Assembly (NCBI GenBank): GCA_947493585.1
Contig: CANLRI010000001.1
Location: 1,178,001 to 1,242,000 of the forward strand
DNA: 64,000 nucleotides
Reading direction: 5' to 3'
DNA from: an uncultured Planococcus sp.
GTDB lineage: Bacteria; Bacillota; Bacilli; Bacillales_A; Planococcaceae
The notes beneath the pieces are model-generated. The model had not been told where the DNA came from and searched no databases. It saw only the letters and a program-made list of their open reading frames with translations. Below, piece after piece: positions 1-9,240 of the stretch; position 1 is the first letter of the stretch; each line of letters starts with the position of its first letter. A program made the translations under genes and the position numbers.

Positions 1-1740
1 CTCAATACGTTGCGCGTCATCGATAACCCATATCAAGATATTCCTCTTGCTGCCGTATTACGCGCGCCTTTTTTCGGCCTGCAGGAAAATGAGTTGGCAG
101 CGATTCGTCTTGCTGATTCAAAAGGAACGTTTTACGATGCGTTAAAAGCGTTTATCCGCATTGGTACGATGGCAGAAGAAACGCGTCTCAAGCTGTCCCG
201 CTTTACGAGCAGTCTTCATGCTTGGCGGAATTTGGCGCGCAGAGGCTCCTTATCCGAGTTGATTTGGAAAGTGTACTTGGATACGAATTACTACGAAATG
301 GCGGGTGCCATGTCAAACGGCAAGCAGCGCCAAGCGAATTTGCGTGCCCTTCATGACCGAGCGCTCGAATATGAAAAAACCGCTTTTCGCGGATTGTTCC
401 GGTTCTTGCGGTTTATTGACCGCATGCGGGAGCGTGGCGATGATCTTGGGACTGCGAAATCATTGAGTGAAAAGGAAAATGTTGTCCGTCTCATGACTGT
501 CCATAAATCGAAAGGCCTGGAGTTTCCAGTCGTCTTTTTTGCGGGGACTGGAAGGCCGTTCAATGAAATGGATTTCCACAAACCGTATTTATTCGACCAG
601 CAATATGGGCTAGCGGTCAAGGCCGTCAATCCCGAAACGCGGATCGAATACACATCACTGCCTTATCTCGCCGTTAAAGAGATGAAGCAATTACAGATGA
701 AGGCAGAAGAAATGCGGGTTTTGTATGTAGCGATGACACGTGCAAAAGAAAAACTCTACTTAACTGCATCTATAAAAGATCTCGATCGCTTGTTGGAGAA
801 ATGGAAGACCGCATCAGGCGATTTGCTATTGCCTGATTTTAAACGGTCGCGTGCGAAGTCCTATTTGGATTGGATCGGCCCTGCCGTTTCCAGACATCCC
901 GACGCCGAAGAGCTGCATGCAGGCGGCGAAGTGCTCGAGCATCACTCGCGCTTTCAAATCGATATTGTTGAGACGGTCTCCTTAGAAGAGCCTCAGCTCT
1001 TGCTAGAAGCACAACACGACCGGCCAGAAGCAGAAGCCGATGCAGCGTTGATCCACAGCCGATTTGATTTTACTTATCCCCATCGAGCAGCTGTCGAAAA
1101 ACGTTCCAAGCAATCGGTGACGGAAATGAAAAGGCTGCAGCTATTGCAACGTTCGGATGAGCCGGAATCGTTTATCCAAGATTATCAGCCGAAAGCGCAA
1201 AAGAAAGCGCCTCATCGTCCGGATTTCCTGATGGATCGCAAACTGTCAGCGGCAGATATTGGTACAGCAGTCCATACCGTCATGCAGCATTTGCCGCTTG
1301 AGCGCAAAATGGATGTCGGTGAAATCGGGCAATTTCTTGAGGAGTTAACGGGCCGCGAGATTTTAACTAAGGAAGAAGCGCAAGCTGTCAAAGCTGAACA
1401 ACTCGAAGCCTTTTTCCACAGTACGATTGCACAGCGCATGATGAACGCTGAAGATATCAGGCGGGAAGTTCCTTTCACTTATGCACGTCCTGATGCAGAC
1501 GGCGACTATCAGATCGTCCAAGGGATTGTCGATTGCCTGTTCAAGGAAGACGGGGAATGGGTCCTGCTTGATTACAAAACGGATCAAACGCGCGGCATGG
1601 GCAATGTCCAATCGGCCATGAAAGAGCGCTACTCGATCCAATTATCGGTTTACCAAGAAGCGGTTGAAGCAATTTTGCGCATCCCGATCAAACAACGTGT
1701 CTTGTATTTGTTCGCTACGAATGAAGAAGTGGAAGTCTAG
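1..1740 (+). CDS. addA: ATP-dependent helicase/nuclease subunit A, C-terminal part (5' end outside window)
   Basis: AddA is the helicase-nuclease subunit of the AddAB complex, which resects double-strand breaks for RecA-dependent repair. The reading frame is open from base 1 and the first residues read LNTLRVIDNPYQ with no start, so the gene is cut by the window edge. About 580 of an expected ~1240 residues are present. Visible superfamily 1 helicase motifs are LMTVHKSKGLEFPVVFF and LYVAMTRAKEKLYL. The RecB-type nuclease motif is near the C-terminus (GIVDCLF followed by LLDYKTD, with the catalytic D and K). The stop overlaps the ribosome binding site of the next gene. The usual Bacillus neighbours sbcD and sbcC do not follow. 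Confidence 0.95.
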   Translation, partial: LNTLRVIDNPYQDIPLAAVLRAPFFGLQENELAAIRLADSKGTFYDALKAFIRIGTMAEETRLKLSRFTSSLHAWRNLARRGSLSELIWKVYLDTNYYEMAGAMSNGKQRQANLRALHDRALEYEKTAFRGLFRFLRFIDRMRERGDDLGTAKSLSEKENVVRLMTVHKSKGLEFPVVFFAGTGRPFNEMDFHKPYLFDQQYGLAVKAVNPETRIEYTSLPYLAVKEMKQLQMKAEEMRVLYVAMTRAKEKLYLTASIKDLDRLLEKWKTASGDLLLPDFKRSRAKSYLDWIGPAVSRHPDAEELHAGGEVLEHHSRFQIDIVETVSLEEPQLLLEAQHDRPEAEADAALIHSRFDFTYPHRAAVEKRSKQSVTEMKRLQLLQRSDEPESFIQDYQPKAQKKAPHRPDFLMDRKLSAADIGTAVHTVMQHLPLERKMDVGEIGQFLEELTGREILTKEEAQAVKAEQLEAFFHSTIAQRMMNAEDIRREVPFTYARPDADGDYQIVQGIVDCLFKEDGEWVLLDYKTDQTRGMGNVQSAMKERYSIQLSVYQEAVEAILRIPIKQRVLYLFATNEEVEV

Positions 1741-1750
1741 GAGGATTATT

Positions 1751-2929
1751 TTGAAATTACAACCGATTTCTTTACACGAACGGGTGGACGCCATCGATTT
1801 GATGAGGGGATTTTCATTATTCGGGATCCTGCTCATCAATATGCTGGCCTTCCACACGCCTTTAAGCTACATCGATCCGTATAAATGGTTCAGCGGAAAT
1901 ATGGATCAAACCATTTTTACTGGCTTGGATATTTTTGTCCAGGCAAGTTTTTATCCATTATTTGCAATGTTGTTTGGGTACGGCTTGATGATGCAGTTTT
2001 TGCGGGCGCAAAGCCAAAGCCAGCCATTTATTCCAGTAGCTGTCAAGCGACTGCTGATATTATTGGGATTTGGGATTATTCATGCATTTTTCATCTGGTA
2101 TGGAGATATCTTGATCACCTATGCACTGATGGGCTTGTTGTTGATCGGCATGCTCAGTTTGCCAGCTAACTGGCTTCTTGGGCTTGGTGTCTTGATTTAC
2201 ACTTTGCCACATCTAATGTTCACCGCTATTATGTTTATTTCGGTCATGGCAGATCCGAATATTTATATCGGCTATCAGGAAGCCGAGCAGTCCATCGCGG
2301 CCTATGGTTCTGGCAGCTTTGCTGAAATTTTCAGCAGGCGGCTGACGGATTGGTATTACGGCAATAATCCATTCGGCTTCATCATTTATGTCGTCACCAT
2401 CTTGCCGCTCATGATGGTTGGAGCCGCCGCAGCCAAATGGCGGATGATCGAACAAGTTGCTATCAAGAAAAAGACATGGATCGTGCTTGCCGCCGGTTCG
2501 CTTACAGTCGGGCTGTTATTGAAATCGACTCCGTACATCTTCGATAAGAATTATGCCTATCAATATGTCCAGGAGATATTTGGGGGGCCGCTTGTTTCAA
2601 TTGGATATGCAGCCATCATTGCCCTATTATCGCTGAATATGCCATTCATGAAAGCCCTATCGCCCTTAGTAAAAGCAGGCAGGATGTCAATGACCGTCTA
2701 TCTCACGCAATCGATCATCGCAACGAGCATTTTCTATTCATTCGGTTTAGGCTTATATGGCCAAGTAGACTTGTTGACTGGGACCTTGATTGCTGTCGGT
2801 ATATTCATTTTTCAATTGATTTTTGCAGAACTATGGTTCAGTAAATTTAAACGGGGGCCGGTTGAAATGATCTGGCGCCGCTGGACGTACGGAAATAATT
2901 TTGAAAAAAGCAACAATTCAAAACGCTGA
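1751..2929 (+). CDS. DUF418 family multi-pass membrane protein
   Basis: A 392-aa integral membrane protein with an N-terminal ERVDAIDLMRGFSLFGILLIN segment and a C-terminal DUF418-type region (GRMSMTVYLTQSIIAT, then an ELWFSKFKRGPVEMIWRRWTY ending). These are the hallmarks of the YeiB/YxaH/DUF418 family, whose function is unknown. Roughly ten hydrophobic segments can be seen. A TTG start at 1751 is chosen because AGGAGG lies 6 bases upstream at 1739-1744. A longer in-frame reading would begin inside addA and encode a non-conserved, Cys-rich leader. The gene sits 10 bases after addA and may be co-transcribed with it. Confidence 0.85.
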   Translation: MKLQPISLHERVDAIDLMRGFSLFGILLINMLAFHTPLSYIDPYKWFSGNMDQTIFTGLDIFVQASFYPLFAMLFGYGLMMQFLRAQSQSQPFIPVAVKRLLILLGFGIIHAFFIWYGDILITYALMGLLLIGMLSLPANWLLGLGVLIYTLPHLMFTAIMFISVMADPNIYIGYQEAEQSIAAYGSGSFAEIFSRRLTDWYYGNNPFGFIIYVVTILPLMMVGAAAAKWRMIEQVAIKKKTWIVLAAGSLTVGLLLKSTPYIFDKNYAYQYVQEIFGGPLVSIGYAAIIALLSLNMPFMKALSPLVKAGRMSMTVYLTQSIIATSIFYSFGLGLYGQVDLLTGTLIAVGIFIFQLIFAELWFSKFKRGPVEMIWRRWTYGNNFEKSNNSKR

Positions 2930-2972
2930 ATGTGTATAATGAATGCAATCACAGAAAAGGAGTGTTTGACGA

Positions 2973-3872
2973 ATGAAACTTCTATCGTTTCGCTTTCAAG
3001 GAGAAGAACGTTTTGGACCAAAAGTAAAAAAAGAAGAAGCCGTATGGGATGTCCTCGCCATCCAAGAGCAGCTGGAAGTATTGCCGGAATTTCCGGAGAA
3101 GCTGATTGATGGAGTGTCGCAAGGAATGGAGTTTGTGGAACAGATCCGCAAATTAACGGAGGCGGCTGTCCAATCGGAAACCCCTGAGCAATTCAAACAC
3201 TCTTTTTCGGAAATCGAATGGCAGGCACCTGTCCCGAGACCTCCGAAAAACTTTATCTGCATCGGCAAGAATTATGCTGACCATGCAGAAGAAATGGGAG
3301 GGCAGGCTCCGACAGATATGGTCGTTTTCACAAAAGCGCCGAATACCGTCGCTGCTGATGAAGAAACGGTCTCTGTGCATGCAGATGTCACAGACTCCTA
3401 TGACTATGAAGGCGAACTTGCTGTCGTGATCGGCAAAGCTGGGCATAAGATCCCCAAACAGCTGGCCTACGATCATGTATTTGGCTATACTATCGCGCTC
3501 GACTTGACCGCCCGTGACCTTCAGGAAAAACACCAGCAATATTTCCTCGGGAAAAGCTTGCCAGGCTCTTGCCCGATGGGTCCATATTTGGTGACTAAGG
3601 ACGAAATTCCACAATCACAGAATTTGTCCCTTGTGACAAAAGTGAACGACGAAGTCCGACAAAATGGCAATACGGGCAATATGATCCGCCGTGTGGATGA
3701 ACTGATCGCAGAAATCTCCAAATCGGTGGCACTCGAACCGGGTGATGTCATCCTGACCGGCACTCCGGCAGGTGTTGGCAAAGGATTCAATCCACCGAAG
3801 TTTTTGAAAGCTGGCGATACGATTAAAGTATCCATCCAGTCAATCGGTACACTCGTCACACATTTGTCATAA
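2973..3872 (+). CDS. yisK: fumarylacetoacetate hydrolase family protein (YisK-like)
   Basis: A 299-aa FAH-superfamily enzyme. The C-terminal catalytic fold begins near residue 85 (NFICIGKNYADHAEEMG). It carries the metal-binding acidic cluster DYEGELAVVIGKAG and the closing motifs EPGDVILTGTPAGVG. The family cleaves or decarboxylates C-C bonds in oxo-acids using Mg or Mn; B. subtilis YisK has been linked to oxaloacetate decarboxylation and to Mbl localisation. The ATG at 2973 follows AAAAGGAG. A TATAAT at 2935-2940, just after the DUF418 stop, may be its own -10. yisL follows, as in B. subtilis. Confidence 0.88.
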   Translation: MKLLSFRFQGEERFGPKVKKEEAVWDVLAIQEQLEVLPEFPEKLIDGVSQGMEFVEQIRKLTEAAVQSETPEQFKHSFSEIEWQAPVPRPPKNFICIGKNYADHAEEMGGQAPTDMVVFTKAPNTVAADEETVSVHADVTDSYDYEGELAVVIGKAGHKIPKQLAYDHVFGYTIALDLTARDLQEKHQQYFLGKSLPGSCPMGPYLVTKDEIPQSQNLSLVTKVNDEVRQNGNTGNMIRRVDELIAEISKSVALEPGDVILTGTPAGVGKGFNPPKFLKAGDTIKVSIQSIGTLVTHLS

Positions 3873-3940
3873 GGAACAATCACTTCCAATTGTCCTGCTT
3901 GTGGTAAACTTGAGGGGACTATATTAAATGAGGTGAGCTT

Positions 3941-4315
3941 TTGGGATTTTTAACTGATACAACACATTTACACATTACCATGTGGGTCGTGGGCATCGTG
4001 CTTTTCCTTGTGGCTGCATTTATGCACCGCGATAGCAAGGGGCGCAAAATTGTCCATATGATCACTAGACTGATCTACGTTTTAATCATCATTACCGGGT
4101 TGACATTGTTCATCGCGCATTCATCATATGATGCGATGCTTTACGGCTTGAAATTCCTCTTCGGGCTATTGACTATCGGCATGATGGAGATGGTGCTCGT
4201 ACGTGGCAAAAAACAAAAACCGGTCACTTTATTTTGGGCCTTGTTTGCAGTATTCTTGCTAGTGACTTTATTCCTCGGCTTTAAATTGCCGGTCGGCTTT
4301 AACTTCTTGGCATAA
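3941..4315 (+). CDS. yisL: YisL family membrane protein (DUF1516)
   Basis: A 124-aa protein with four hydrophobic helices separated by short loops: HITMWVVGIVLFLVAAFMH, a helix around residues 40-58, one around 68-86, and a final helix. This is the size and pattern of the uncharacterised YisL/DUF1516 family. A TTG start at 3941 is preceded by GAGGTGAG at a normal distance. Its position directly after yisK is the B. subtilis arrangement. Function is unknown. Confidence 0.85.
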   Translation: MGFLTDTTHLHITMWVVGIVLFLVAAFMHRDSKGRKIVHMITRLIYVLIIITGLTLFIAHSSYDAMLYGLKFLFGLLTIGMMEMVLVRGKKQKPVTLFWALFAVFLLVTLFLGFKLPVGFNFLA

Positions 4316-4333
4316 AAAACATTGCATCCAATT

Positions 4334-4386
4334 AAAAGCTGCACGTTCCTTGTTGGTTTTTACTAACAAGGAACGTGCAGCTTTTT
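4334..4386 (+). terminator. strong intrinsic terminator after yisL
   Basis: A 21-bp perfect stem has arms at 4334-4354 and 4365-4385, a 10-base loop, and T residues in the descending arm. It closes the yisK-yisL unit. The matching A-rich left arm means it could also work on the minus strand. The stretch from 4388 to 4560 holds no gene; it must carry the promoter of the next gene (a TAAAAT is present near 4509). Confidence 0.85.
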
Positions 4387-4560
4387 GATTATCACTAACA
4401 CATAAAAATCAGGCCCTTCGTCTAGGGGATTTCACAGTTTGGACGAAACTAGGCATAAACAGCTGCGCTTTCACGAATATGACATAGCGGCAAACAAGCG
4501 AGTTTGATAAAATAGACCGGGTGAGCATGATCTTGGCCTCATTGAAGGAGGAGTACGGAC

Positions 4561-6012
4561 TTGAAAAGAAAAACGATGATTTGGGCGTTGGCAGCAGCAT
4601 TGTTATTGCCGTCAACAACTAGTGCAGCAGCTGAAGAGACGCGCACAATCGAAGACGAAAGCATCTACGACGTTCTCGTAGACCGCTATTTCAATAAACA
4701 GATCCAAAATGATTATGAAGTGGACTCCACCGATCCGGCATCATTCAGCGGCGGTGATTTCTCAGGGATGGAAAGCGAACTAGCACACGTCCGGGATATG
4801 GGCTTTACGATGTTATCGGTCGGGCCTGTCTTCCAGACAACAAGCTATGACGGGCAGCAAGTGCTGGATTATAGTCAATTGGAACGTCATTTCGGAACGG
4901 CGGAAGAATTCCAATCGCTTATTGATGAAGTGCATGAAGGCGAGATGAAAATCATTGTCGATTTGCCGACCCAAGAAGTGAGTGCAGACCATGTATGGGC
5001 ACAAGAAAATCCGGATTGGTTTACTGATAACGGAGACCAGACGCTTTCGCTTGATACAAGCAATGAAGAAGTCCAACAAGCCTTAACCGAAATGTTCAGC
5101 GATTTCCGCGATACATATGGCATTGACGGAGTCCGCCTGCAGGATTCAGAAGAACTGGATTCGGCATTTGTCGAAAGCTTCTCTGCTGCTATGAAAGGGC
5201 AGCAACAGTTTTACGTGCTTGCAGATGCGGAGATGGAGAACCAGCCTGGATTTGATGCGGTCGTGCAACAAGGGGTAGAACAAACGCTCCGCGACAGCTA
5301 CCGTAATTTCGACCAGTCTTTGGCTGATATCCCTGAATTGATGCAGCAAGCAGAAGGCAAATTAATCCGTGTCGATTCACTCGACGGTTCACGCTTTACA
5401 TCGGACATCGTCGAATCGAGGGGCTATCCACCGACCCGCTGGCGCATGCTATTCGCGCAATTATTGACGATGCCGGGCGTTCCGGTCGTCCAATATGGTT
5501 CCGAAACAGCGATGAACGGTGAAGCCTTGCCGGAATCGCATCAAATATTGGATATGGCAGTTGAAAAGGAATTGATCGACTACATCACCAATTTAAACTC
5601 ATTGCGCAACTCATCTGAAGCATTGCGCACGGGTGACTTGGAGCTGCTTCATGAAGAAGCGGGCTGGATGGTCTATAAGCGTTCGAATGAAGAAGAGTCG
5701 TGGATCATCGCCATCAATAACTCATCCGAAACGAAAAGTTTGAGTTTGGCACCGGATGTCGTCGGTGAAGGAATGGAAATGCGAGGGTTGTTCGAAAGTG
5801 ATATCGTCCGTCCGGATGAAGACGGCCAGTATCGCCTCACCTTGGACCGTGAATTGGTGGAAACCTACCACATTACGGAAAAACGTGGGCTGAATACTGC
5901 GTATATCGTTACGCTTGGTTTAATGTACTTAATTTTCATGGGCTTTTTATGGATTGTCTGGAAAAAGGGCAAACAGCGGAAAGCAGATGAAGCAGCAAAA
6001 CAAAATAAATAA
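4561..6012 (+). CDS. membrane-anchored GH13 alpha-amylase-like protein with degenerate active site
   Basis: A 483-aa protein with an N-terminal signal peptide (KRKTMIWALAAALLLPSTTSA), a GH13-like barrel (SIYDVLVDRYFN, FSGGDFSGM, LERHFGTAEEF), a C-terminal beta domain, and one transmembrane helix near residues 442-462 followed by a basic tail. It is therefore probably displayed outside the membrane. Family catalytic motifs are damaged. Region I DxxxNH reads DLPTQE (134-139). Region II GxRxD reads GVRLQD, with Q194 at the nucleophile position. The region III Glu is not in place (ADAE, 221-224). Region IV NHD reads SLD (273-275). TTG start at 4561 with AAGGAGGAG upstream. Hydrolysis is doubtful; binding or a structural role is possible. 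Confidence 0.85.
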   Translation: MKRKTMIWALAAALLLPSTTSAAAEETRTIEDESIYDVLVDRYFNKQIQNDYEVDSTDPASFSGGDFSGMESELAHVRDMGFTMLSVGPVFQTTSYDGQQVLDYSQLERHFGTAEEFQSLIDEVHEGEMKIIVDLPTQEVSADHVWAQENPDWFTDNGDQTLSLDTSNEEVQQALTEMFSDFRDTYGIDGVRLQDSEELDSAFVESFSAAMKGQQQFYVLADAEMENQPGFDAVVQQGVEQTLRDSYRNFDQSLADIPELMQQAEGKLIRVDSLDGSRFTSDIVESRGYPPTRWRMLFAQLLTMPGVPVVQYGSETAMNGEALPESHQILDMAVEKELIDYITNLNSLRNSSEALRTGDLELLHEEAGWMVYKRSNEEESWIIAINNSSETKSLSLAPDVVGEGMEMRGLFESDIVRPDEDGQYRLTLDRELVETYHITEKRGLNTAYIVTLGLMYLIFMGFLWIVWKKGKQRKADEAAKQNK

Positions 6013-6014
6013 TC

Positions 6015-6055
6015 AAAAGGCTGTGAACAGGTCGTAACCTGTCCACAGCTTTTTT
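6015..6055. terminator. bidirectional terminator between convergent genes
   Basis: An imperfect stem (CTGTGAACAGGT pairing ACCTGTCCACAG, one mismatch) has A-residues on the left and six T on the right. It lies between the stop of the amylase-like gene (6012) and the stop of the convergent reductase gene (6081). Confidence 0.8.
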
Positions 6056-6080
6056 CATGTGAGAAGAATTTCGGTATAAC

Positions 6081-7415
6081 CTAGTCGAAAGCTTTATAAC
6101 CGATCATGTTGACGGGATCTTTCGGCGATGAGAATGGGGGAGCGTAGCATAGTTCGAGCGCCTGCAAATCATCGACGGTCAATCCTCCATAAATCGCAGT
6201 CGCTATTACATCAATGCGTTTGTCGACTCCTTTGCCTCCAACGCATTGCGCACCCAAAATCTGTCTGGTGTTGGGGTTGTAATGGACTTTCAAAGTCAAT
6301 TTTTCGTGGTCTGGGTAATAACCTGCGTTCGAGTTTCCAGTATGGCTGACGGTTTTGGCGGTCAGGCCTTTGTCTTTGATCGCCGTTTCGGTCAGCCCAG
6401 TCATCGCTGCATCTAAACCGAAAACTTTCAAAGCGGACGTGCCGAGCAGGCCTTTTTTCGGAATTGGATTTCCTGTGATGTGTTGTGCGACAAGAAAAGC
6501 CTGCCGGTGGGCGGGCACAGCGAGCGGGACACGTTTCGGGTCTCCGGTGATAAAGTCGAAATTCTCCGAGGCATCCCCGATGGCATAAATCGATTCATCG
6601 TCGGTCTGCATGAACTCATTGGTCCGGATGCCCTCAGTTTCACCGATGCTGAGGCCAGCCATTTCAGCAAGTGCGGTATTCGGTTTTAAGCCAATGCACA
6701 TGATGACAAAATCAGTTTCTAGACTTTCTCCATTAGACAAGCGGACGCTTCTGTTATCGATATTTTCGATAAAGGTGTTGGTGTGCGCTTGAACGCCATT
6801 TTTCTCGAGTTCGACATGGAGAAGCCGTGAAAGATCCTCATCCAGAATCGATAGGATGGAGTTTGACTTATGGACAATATCAACTTCCAGGCCGAGATGT
6901 TTGAGGTTTTCAGCCATTTCAAGCCCGATGAACCCGGCACCTGACACGACGCAATGGGAAGGCTTTTCGCTTTGAATGTAGGCGTGGATGGTTTGCATAT
7001 CGCCATAGCTGCGCAGCGTAAATACGTGGCTCTCCTCTGAACCTTCAATATCCGGCATGATGGCACTGCCGCCAGGAGACAAAATCAACGCATCATAAGA
7101 ATCGTGGAACTCGCCGCCGGTCTTCAAGTTGCGGACGCGAATTTTTTTCTCAGCCCGAAGAATTTCCATGACTTCGTGTTCGAGCCTGACATCGATATTG
7201 CGTTTTTGCTGGAACTGTTCTGGGTCTGCCATCAGAATTGAAGTTTCATCTTCAATGACTTCACCAATTACATAGGGTGTACCGCATGCCGCATAGGACA
7301 TGGTCGAATCCCGGTCGTATACCGTAATGTTCATTTCCTTATCATAGAAACGGAGTTGGCCTGCTGCAGTTGCACCGCCGGCTACCGCGCCGACTATAAT
7401 CACTTTTTTCATCAT
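6081..7415 (-). CDS. cdr: FAD-dependent pyridine nucleotide disulfide oxidoreductase, CoA-disulfide reductase type
   Basis: A 444-aa flavoprotein. It has an N-terminal FAD-binding GxGxxG-like motif (KVIIVGAVAGGATAAGQLR) and the single active-site cysteine in SYAACGTPYVIG, typical of CoA-disulfide reductases and NADH oxidases. The NAD(P)-binding motif VVSGAGFIGLEMAENL, the second FAD motif YAIGDASE and a C-terminal dimerisation domain follow. It would reduce CoA disulfide with NAD(P)H to maintain cytosolic thiol balance. The start is ATG at 7415 behind AAGGGTGG; an ATG follows directly at 7412. It is the last gene of the yitU-yitS-cdr operon, 11 bases after yitS. A persulfide reductase role is not excluded. 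Confidence 0.85.
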   Translation of the reverse strand: MMKKVIIVGAVAGGATAAGQLRFYDKEMNITVYDRDSTMSYAACGTPYVIGEVIEDETSILMADPEQFQQKRNIDVRLEHEVMEILRAEKKIRVRNLKTGGEFHDSYDALILSPGGSAIMPDIEGSEESHVFTLRSYGDMQTIHAYIQSEKPSHCVVSGAGFIGLEMAENLKHLGLEVDIVHKSNSILSILDEDLSRLLHVELEKNGVQAHTNTFIENIDNRSVRLSNGESLETDFVIMCIGLKPNTALAEMAGLSIGETEGIRTNEFMQTDDESIYAIGDASENFDFITGDPKRVPLAVPAHRQAFLVAQHITGNPIPKKGLLGTSALKVFGLDAAMTGLTETAIKDKGLTAKTVSHTGNSNAGYYPDHEKLTLKVHYNPNTRQILGAQCVGGKGVDKRIDVIATAIYGGLTVDDLQALELCYAPPFSSPKDPVNMIGYKAFD

Positions 7416-7426
7416 CAGTCCACCCT

Positions 7427-8278
7427 TCAATCGGTTTTATTAAAGAAGAACAAGGCGAGCGTGCCAGGTCCTGTATGGGCGCCGATTACGGAACCGACCA
7501 TGTGGATTTCGATTTTTTTTGGATTGTAGGCAGCTTCGATTTCGCCTTTCAAAGCGTTGGCAAACTCCAGGTCATCGGCATGGCTGATGGCGATCACTTG
7601 CTGGTCCAAATTGCTGCCTCGCTCTTTCATCAGTTCGATCATCCGCTTGATGACTTTTTTACGCCCGCGTAATTTTTCAATCGGCACGAGCTTGCCGTCT
7701 TCGACATGAAGCAAAGGCTTGATATTCAATAAACCGCCAACAAATGCGCTGCCTTTAGAAATACGGCCTCCTTTGGCCATATAATCCAAGTCTTCAACCG
7801 TAAACAGGCTTTCGAGATGGTCGGCCATAAAACGCACGTTTTGAATGATGGCATCTTGGCTTTCCCCGGCATTGCGCAATTTCACGGCTTCTTTGACGAG
7901 CAGTCCGTAGCCAAGCGAAGCCGCTTTGGAATCGACAATCGTCAAGTTCAAATCCGGATGTTCTTCACGTACTTGGTCTGCCACCATAACGGCTGTCGCA
8001 TAGGTACCGGACAATTCCGAGGAAAAGGCGATGTAGAATCCTGCTTCTTTGTCTTTTGCCAATTGTTCGAATGCCTTGAGCATTTCTTCAGGGGAGGCTT
8101 GAGACGTTTTCGGATGGACGCCAGAGCGGATGGCATCATAGACTTTCATGGAATCGATGGTCCGGATGTCTTCGTACTCAGCATCTCCGATATGAACACG
8201 CAAAGGAAATAGGACAACTTGTTCATCTTCAAAAAAAGCTTTTGGTAAATCAGATGCGCTATCTGCAAATAATCTCAT
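7427..8278 (-). CDS. yitS: DegV family fatty-acid-binding protein (FakB type)
   Basis: A 283-aa DegV-fold protein. It starts MRLFADSASDLPKAFFEDE and contains the family's TSQASPEEM, FSSELSGTYATAVM, VDSKAASLGYGLLVKEA and DYMAKGGRISKGSAF motifs. DegV/FakB proteins hold a fatty acid and present it to the FakA kinase, feeding exogenous fatty acids into phospholipids. ATG at 8278 has AAAGGAGG upstream. Its place next to yitU, yitV and yitW matches B. subtilis yitS. It is co-directional with yitU (13-base gap) and the reductase gene. Confidence 0.88.
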   Translation of the reverse strand: MRLFADSASDLPKAFFEDEQVVLFPLRVHIGDAEYEDIRTIDSMKVYDAIRSGVHPKTSQASPEEMLKAFEQLAKDKEAGFYIAFSSELSGTYATAVMVADQVREEHPDLNLTIVDSKAASLGYGLLVKEAVKLRNAGESQDAIIQNVRFMADHLESLFTVEDLDYMAKGGRISKGSAFVGGLLNIKPLLHVEDGKLVPIEKLRGRKKVIKRMIELMKERGSNLDQQVIAISHADDLEFANALKGEIEAAYNPKKIEIHMVGSVIGAHTGPGTLALFFFNKTD

Positions 8279-8291
8279 GGATCTTCCTCCT

Positions 8292-9104
8292 TTAGAGTTT
8301 CAGTTTCAATCGGTCCATCAGCAATTCAGCGATGCCGTCTTCATTGTTTGTCAAAGTGATTTCGTTGGCGATATTTTTCAAAGGATCGATGGCATTGCCC
8401 ATGGCAACACCGACTCCTGCATAGTCCAGCATTTCCAAATCGTTGTCTTCATCGCCAAATGCGATGATATGTTCTTTTGCAATGCCCAATGATTTTGAAA
8501 CGCGGTCGATGCCGACAGCTTTGTTCATTCCCGAGCGGACAATTTCAATGACGTGCCAAGGTGCGCCCCAGCGGCGATGGTCGATGACTTCCGCATGCAC
8601 TTCCGATAAGTGGTCGTGTATGGCATGGACTTTTTCGTATGGTGCATGGATGAGCATAGACGTCGGATCTGCCTTTAAATAGTTGCGCAAATCACCTGTC
8701 GTGATGCTTGGGTCACCAAAACTGAAAATATCCATCAGTTTCTCATCGTGATGGTGGACATAGACATCATCCAACACTTCAGCGACAATATTGTGGAAGT
8801 CGAAATTATGCATGGATTCAACAACTTCGTGTACGACATCCAAGCCAATCGGCGAATGGTGCAGTTCCCATTGTTCATCGTTCGGGTGATGGACAAAAGC
8901 TCCGTTGAAATTGACGATCGGCGTGTTGAGGCCGAGTTCACGGTAATAGATTTCACTTGCACGGTACGGCCGTCCAGTCGCGATCATGACCTGGTGGCCT
9001 GCTTGTCGTGCTTGGTTCAAAATGGTCTTGGTTTTAGGTGAAATGACTTTTTGGTCGGTCAATAGTGTACCGTCCAAGTCGAGTACAATTAAATGTTGTT
9101 TCAT
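8292..9104 (-). CDS. yitU: Cof-type HAD superfamily phosphatase (YitU-like)
   Basis: A 270-aa HAD hydrolase of subclass IIB (Cof family). The nucleophile motif I is LIVLDLDGTLLTD. Motif II is IATGRPY. The motif III Lys is in the NKAVGIDRVSKSLGI segment, and motif IV is AFGDEDNDLEML with the acidic pair. Cof enzymes dephosphorylate sugar phosphates, FMN or pyridoxal phosphate; B. subtilis YitU has been associated with riboflavin-precursor dephosphorylation. It is the first gene of a three-gene minus-strand operon and diverges from yitV across 136 bases. Confidence 0.9.
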   Translation of the reverse strand: MKQHLIVLDLDGTLLTDQKVISPKTKTILNQARQAGHQVMIATGRPYRASEIYYRELGLNTPIVNFNGAFVHHPNDEQWELHHSPIGLDVVHEVVESMHNFDFHNIVAEVLDDVYVHHHDEKLMDIFSFGDPSITTGDLRNYLKADPTSMLIHAPYEKVHAIHDHLSEVHAEVIDHRRWGAPWHVIEIVRSGMNKAVGIDRVSKSLGIAKEHIIAFGDEDNDLEMLDYAGVGVAMGNAIDPLKNIANEITLTNNEDGIAELLMDRLKLKL

Positions 9105-9240
9105 ATAAAAATCCGGCTCCCTTCTATCTATCTTCAGTTTAGCGATAATAGAGGCTATCCGTCAAAAAAACCTGACGACAATGCCGGAATTTGCGGGATC
9201 AGAAAAAAATTGGTAGGATTTAGGGTGAGGAGTGAAGTGC

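Noticed and set aside
1664..1750. Upstream extension of the DUF418 gene into addA
   Set aside because: The extension is Cys/Arg-rich and not family-like, while TTG at 1751 has an ideal ribosome site.
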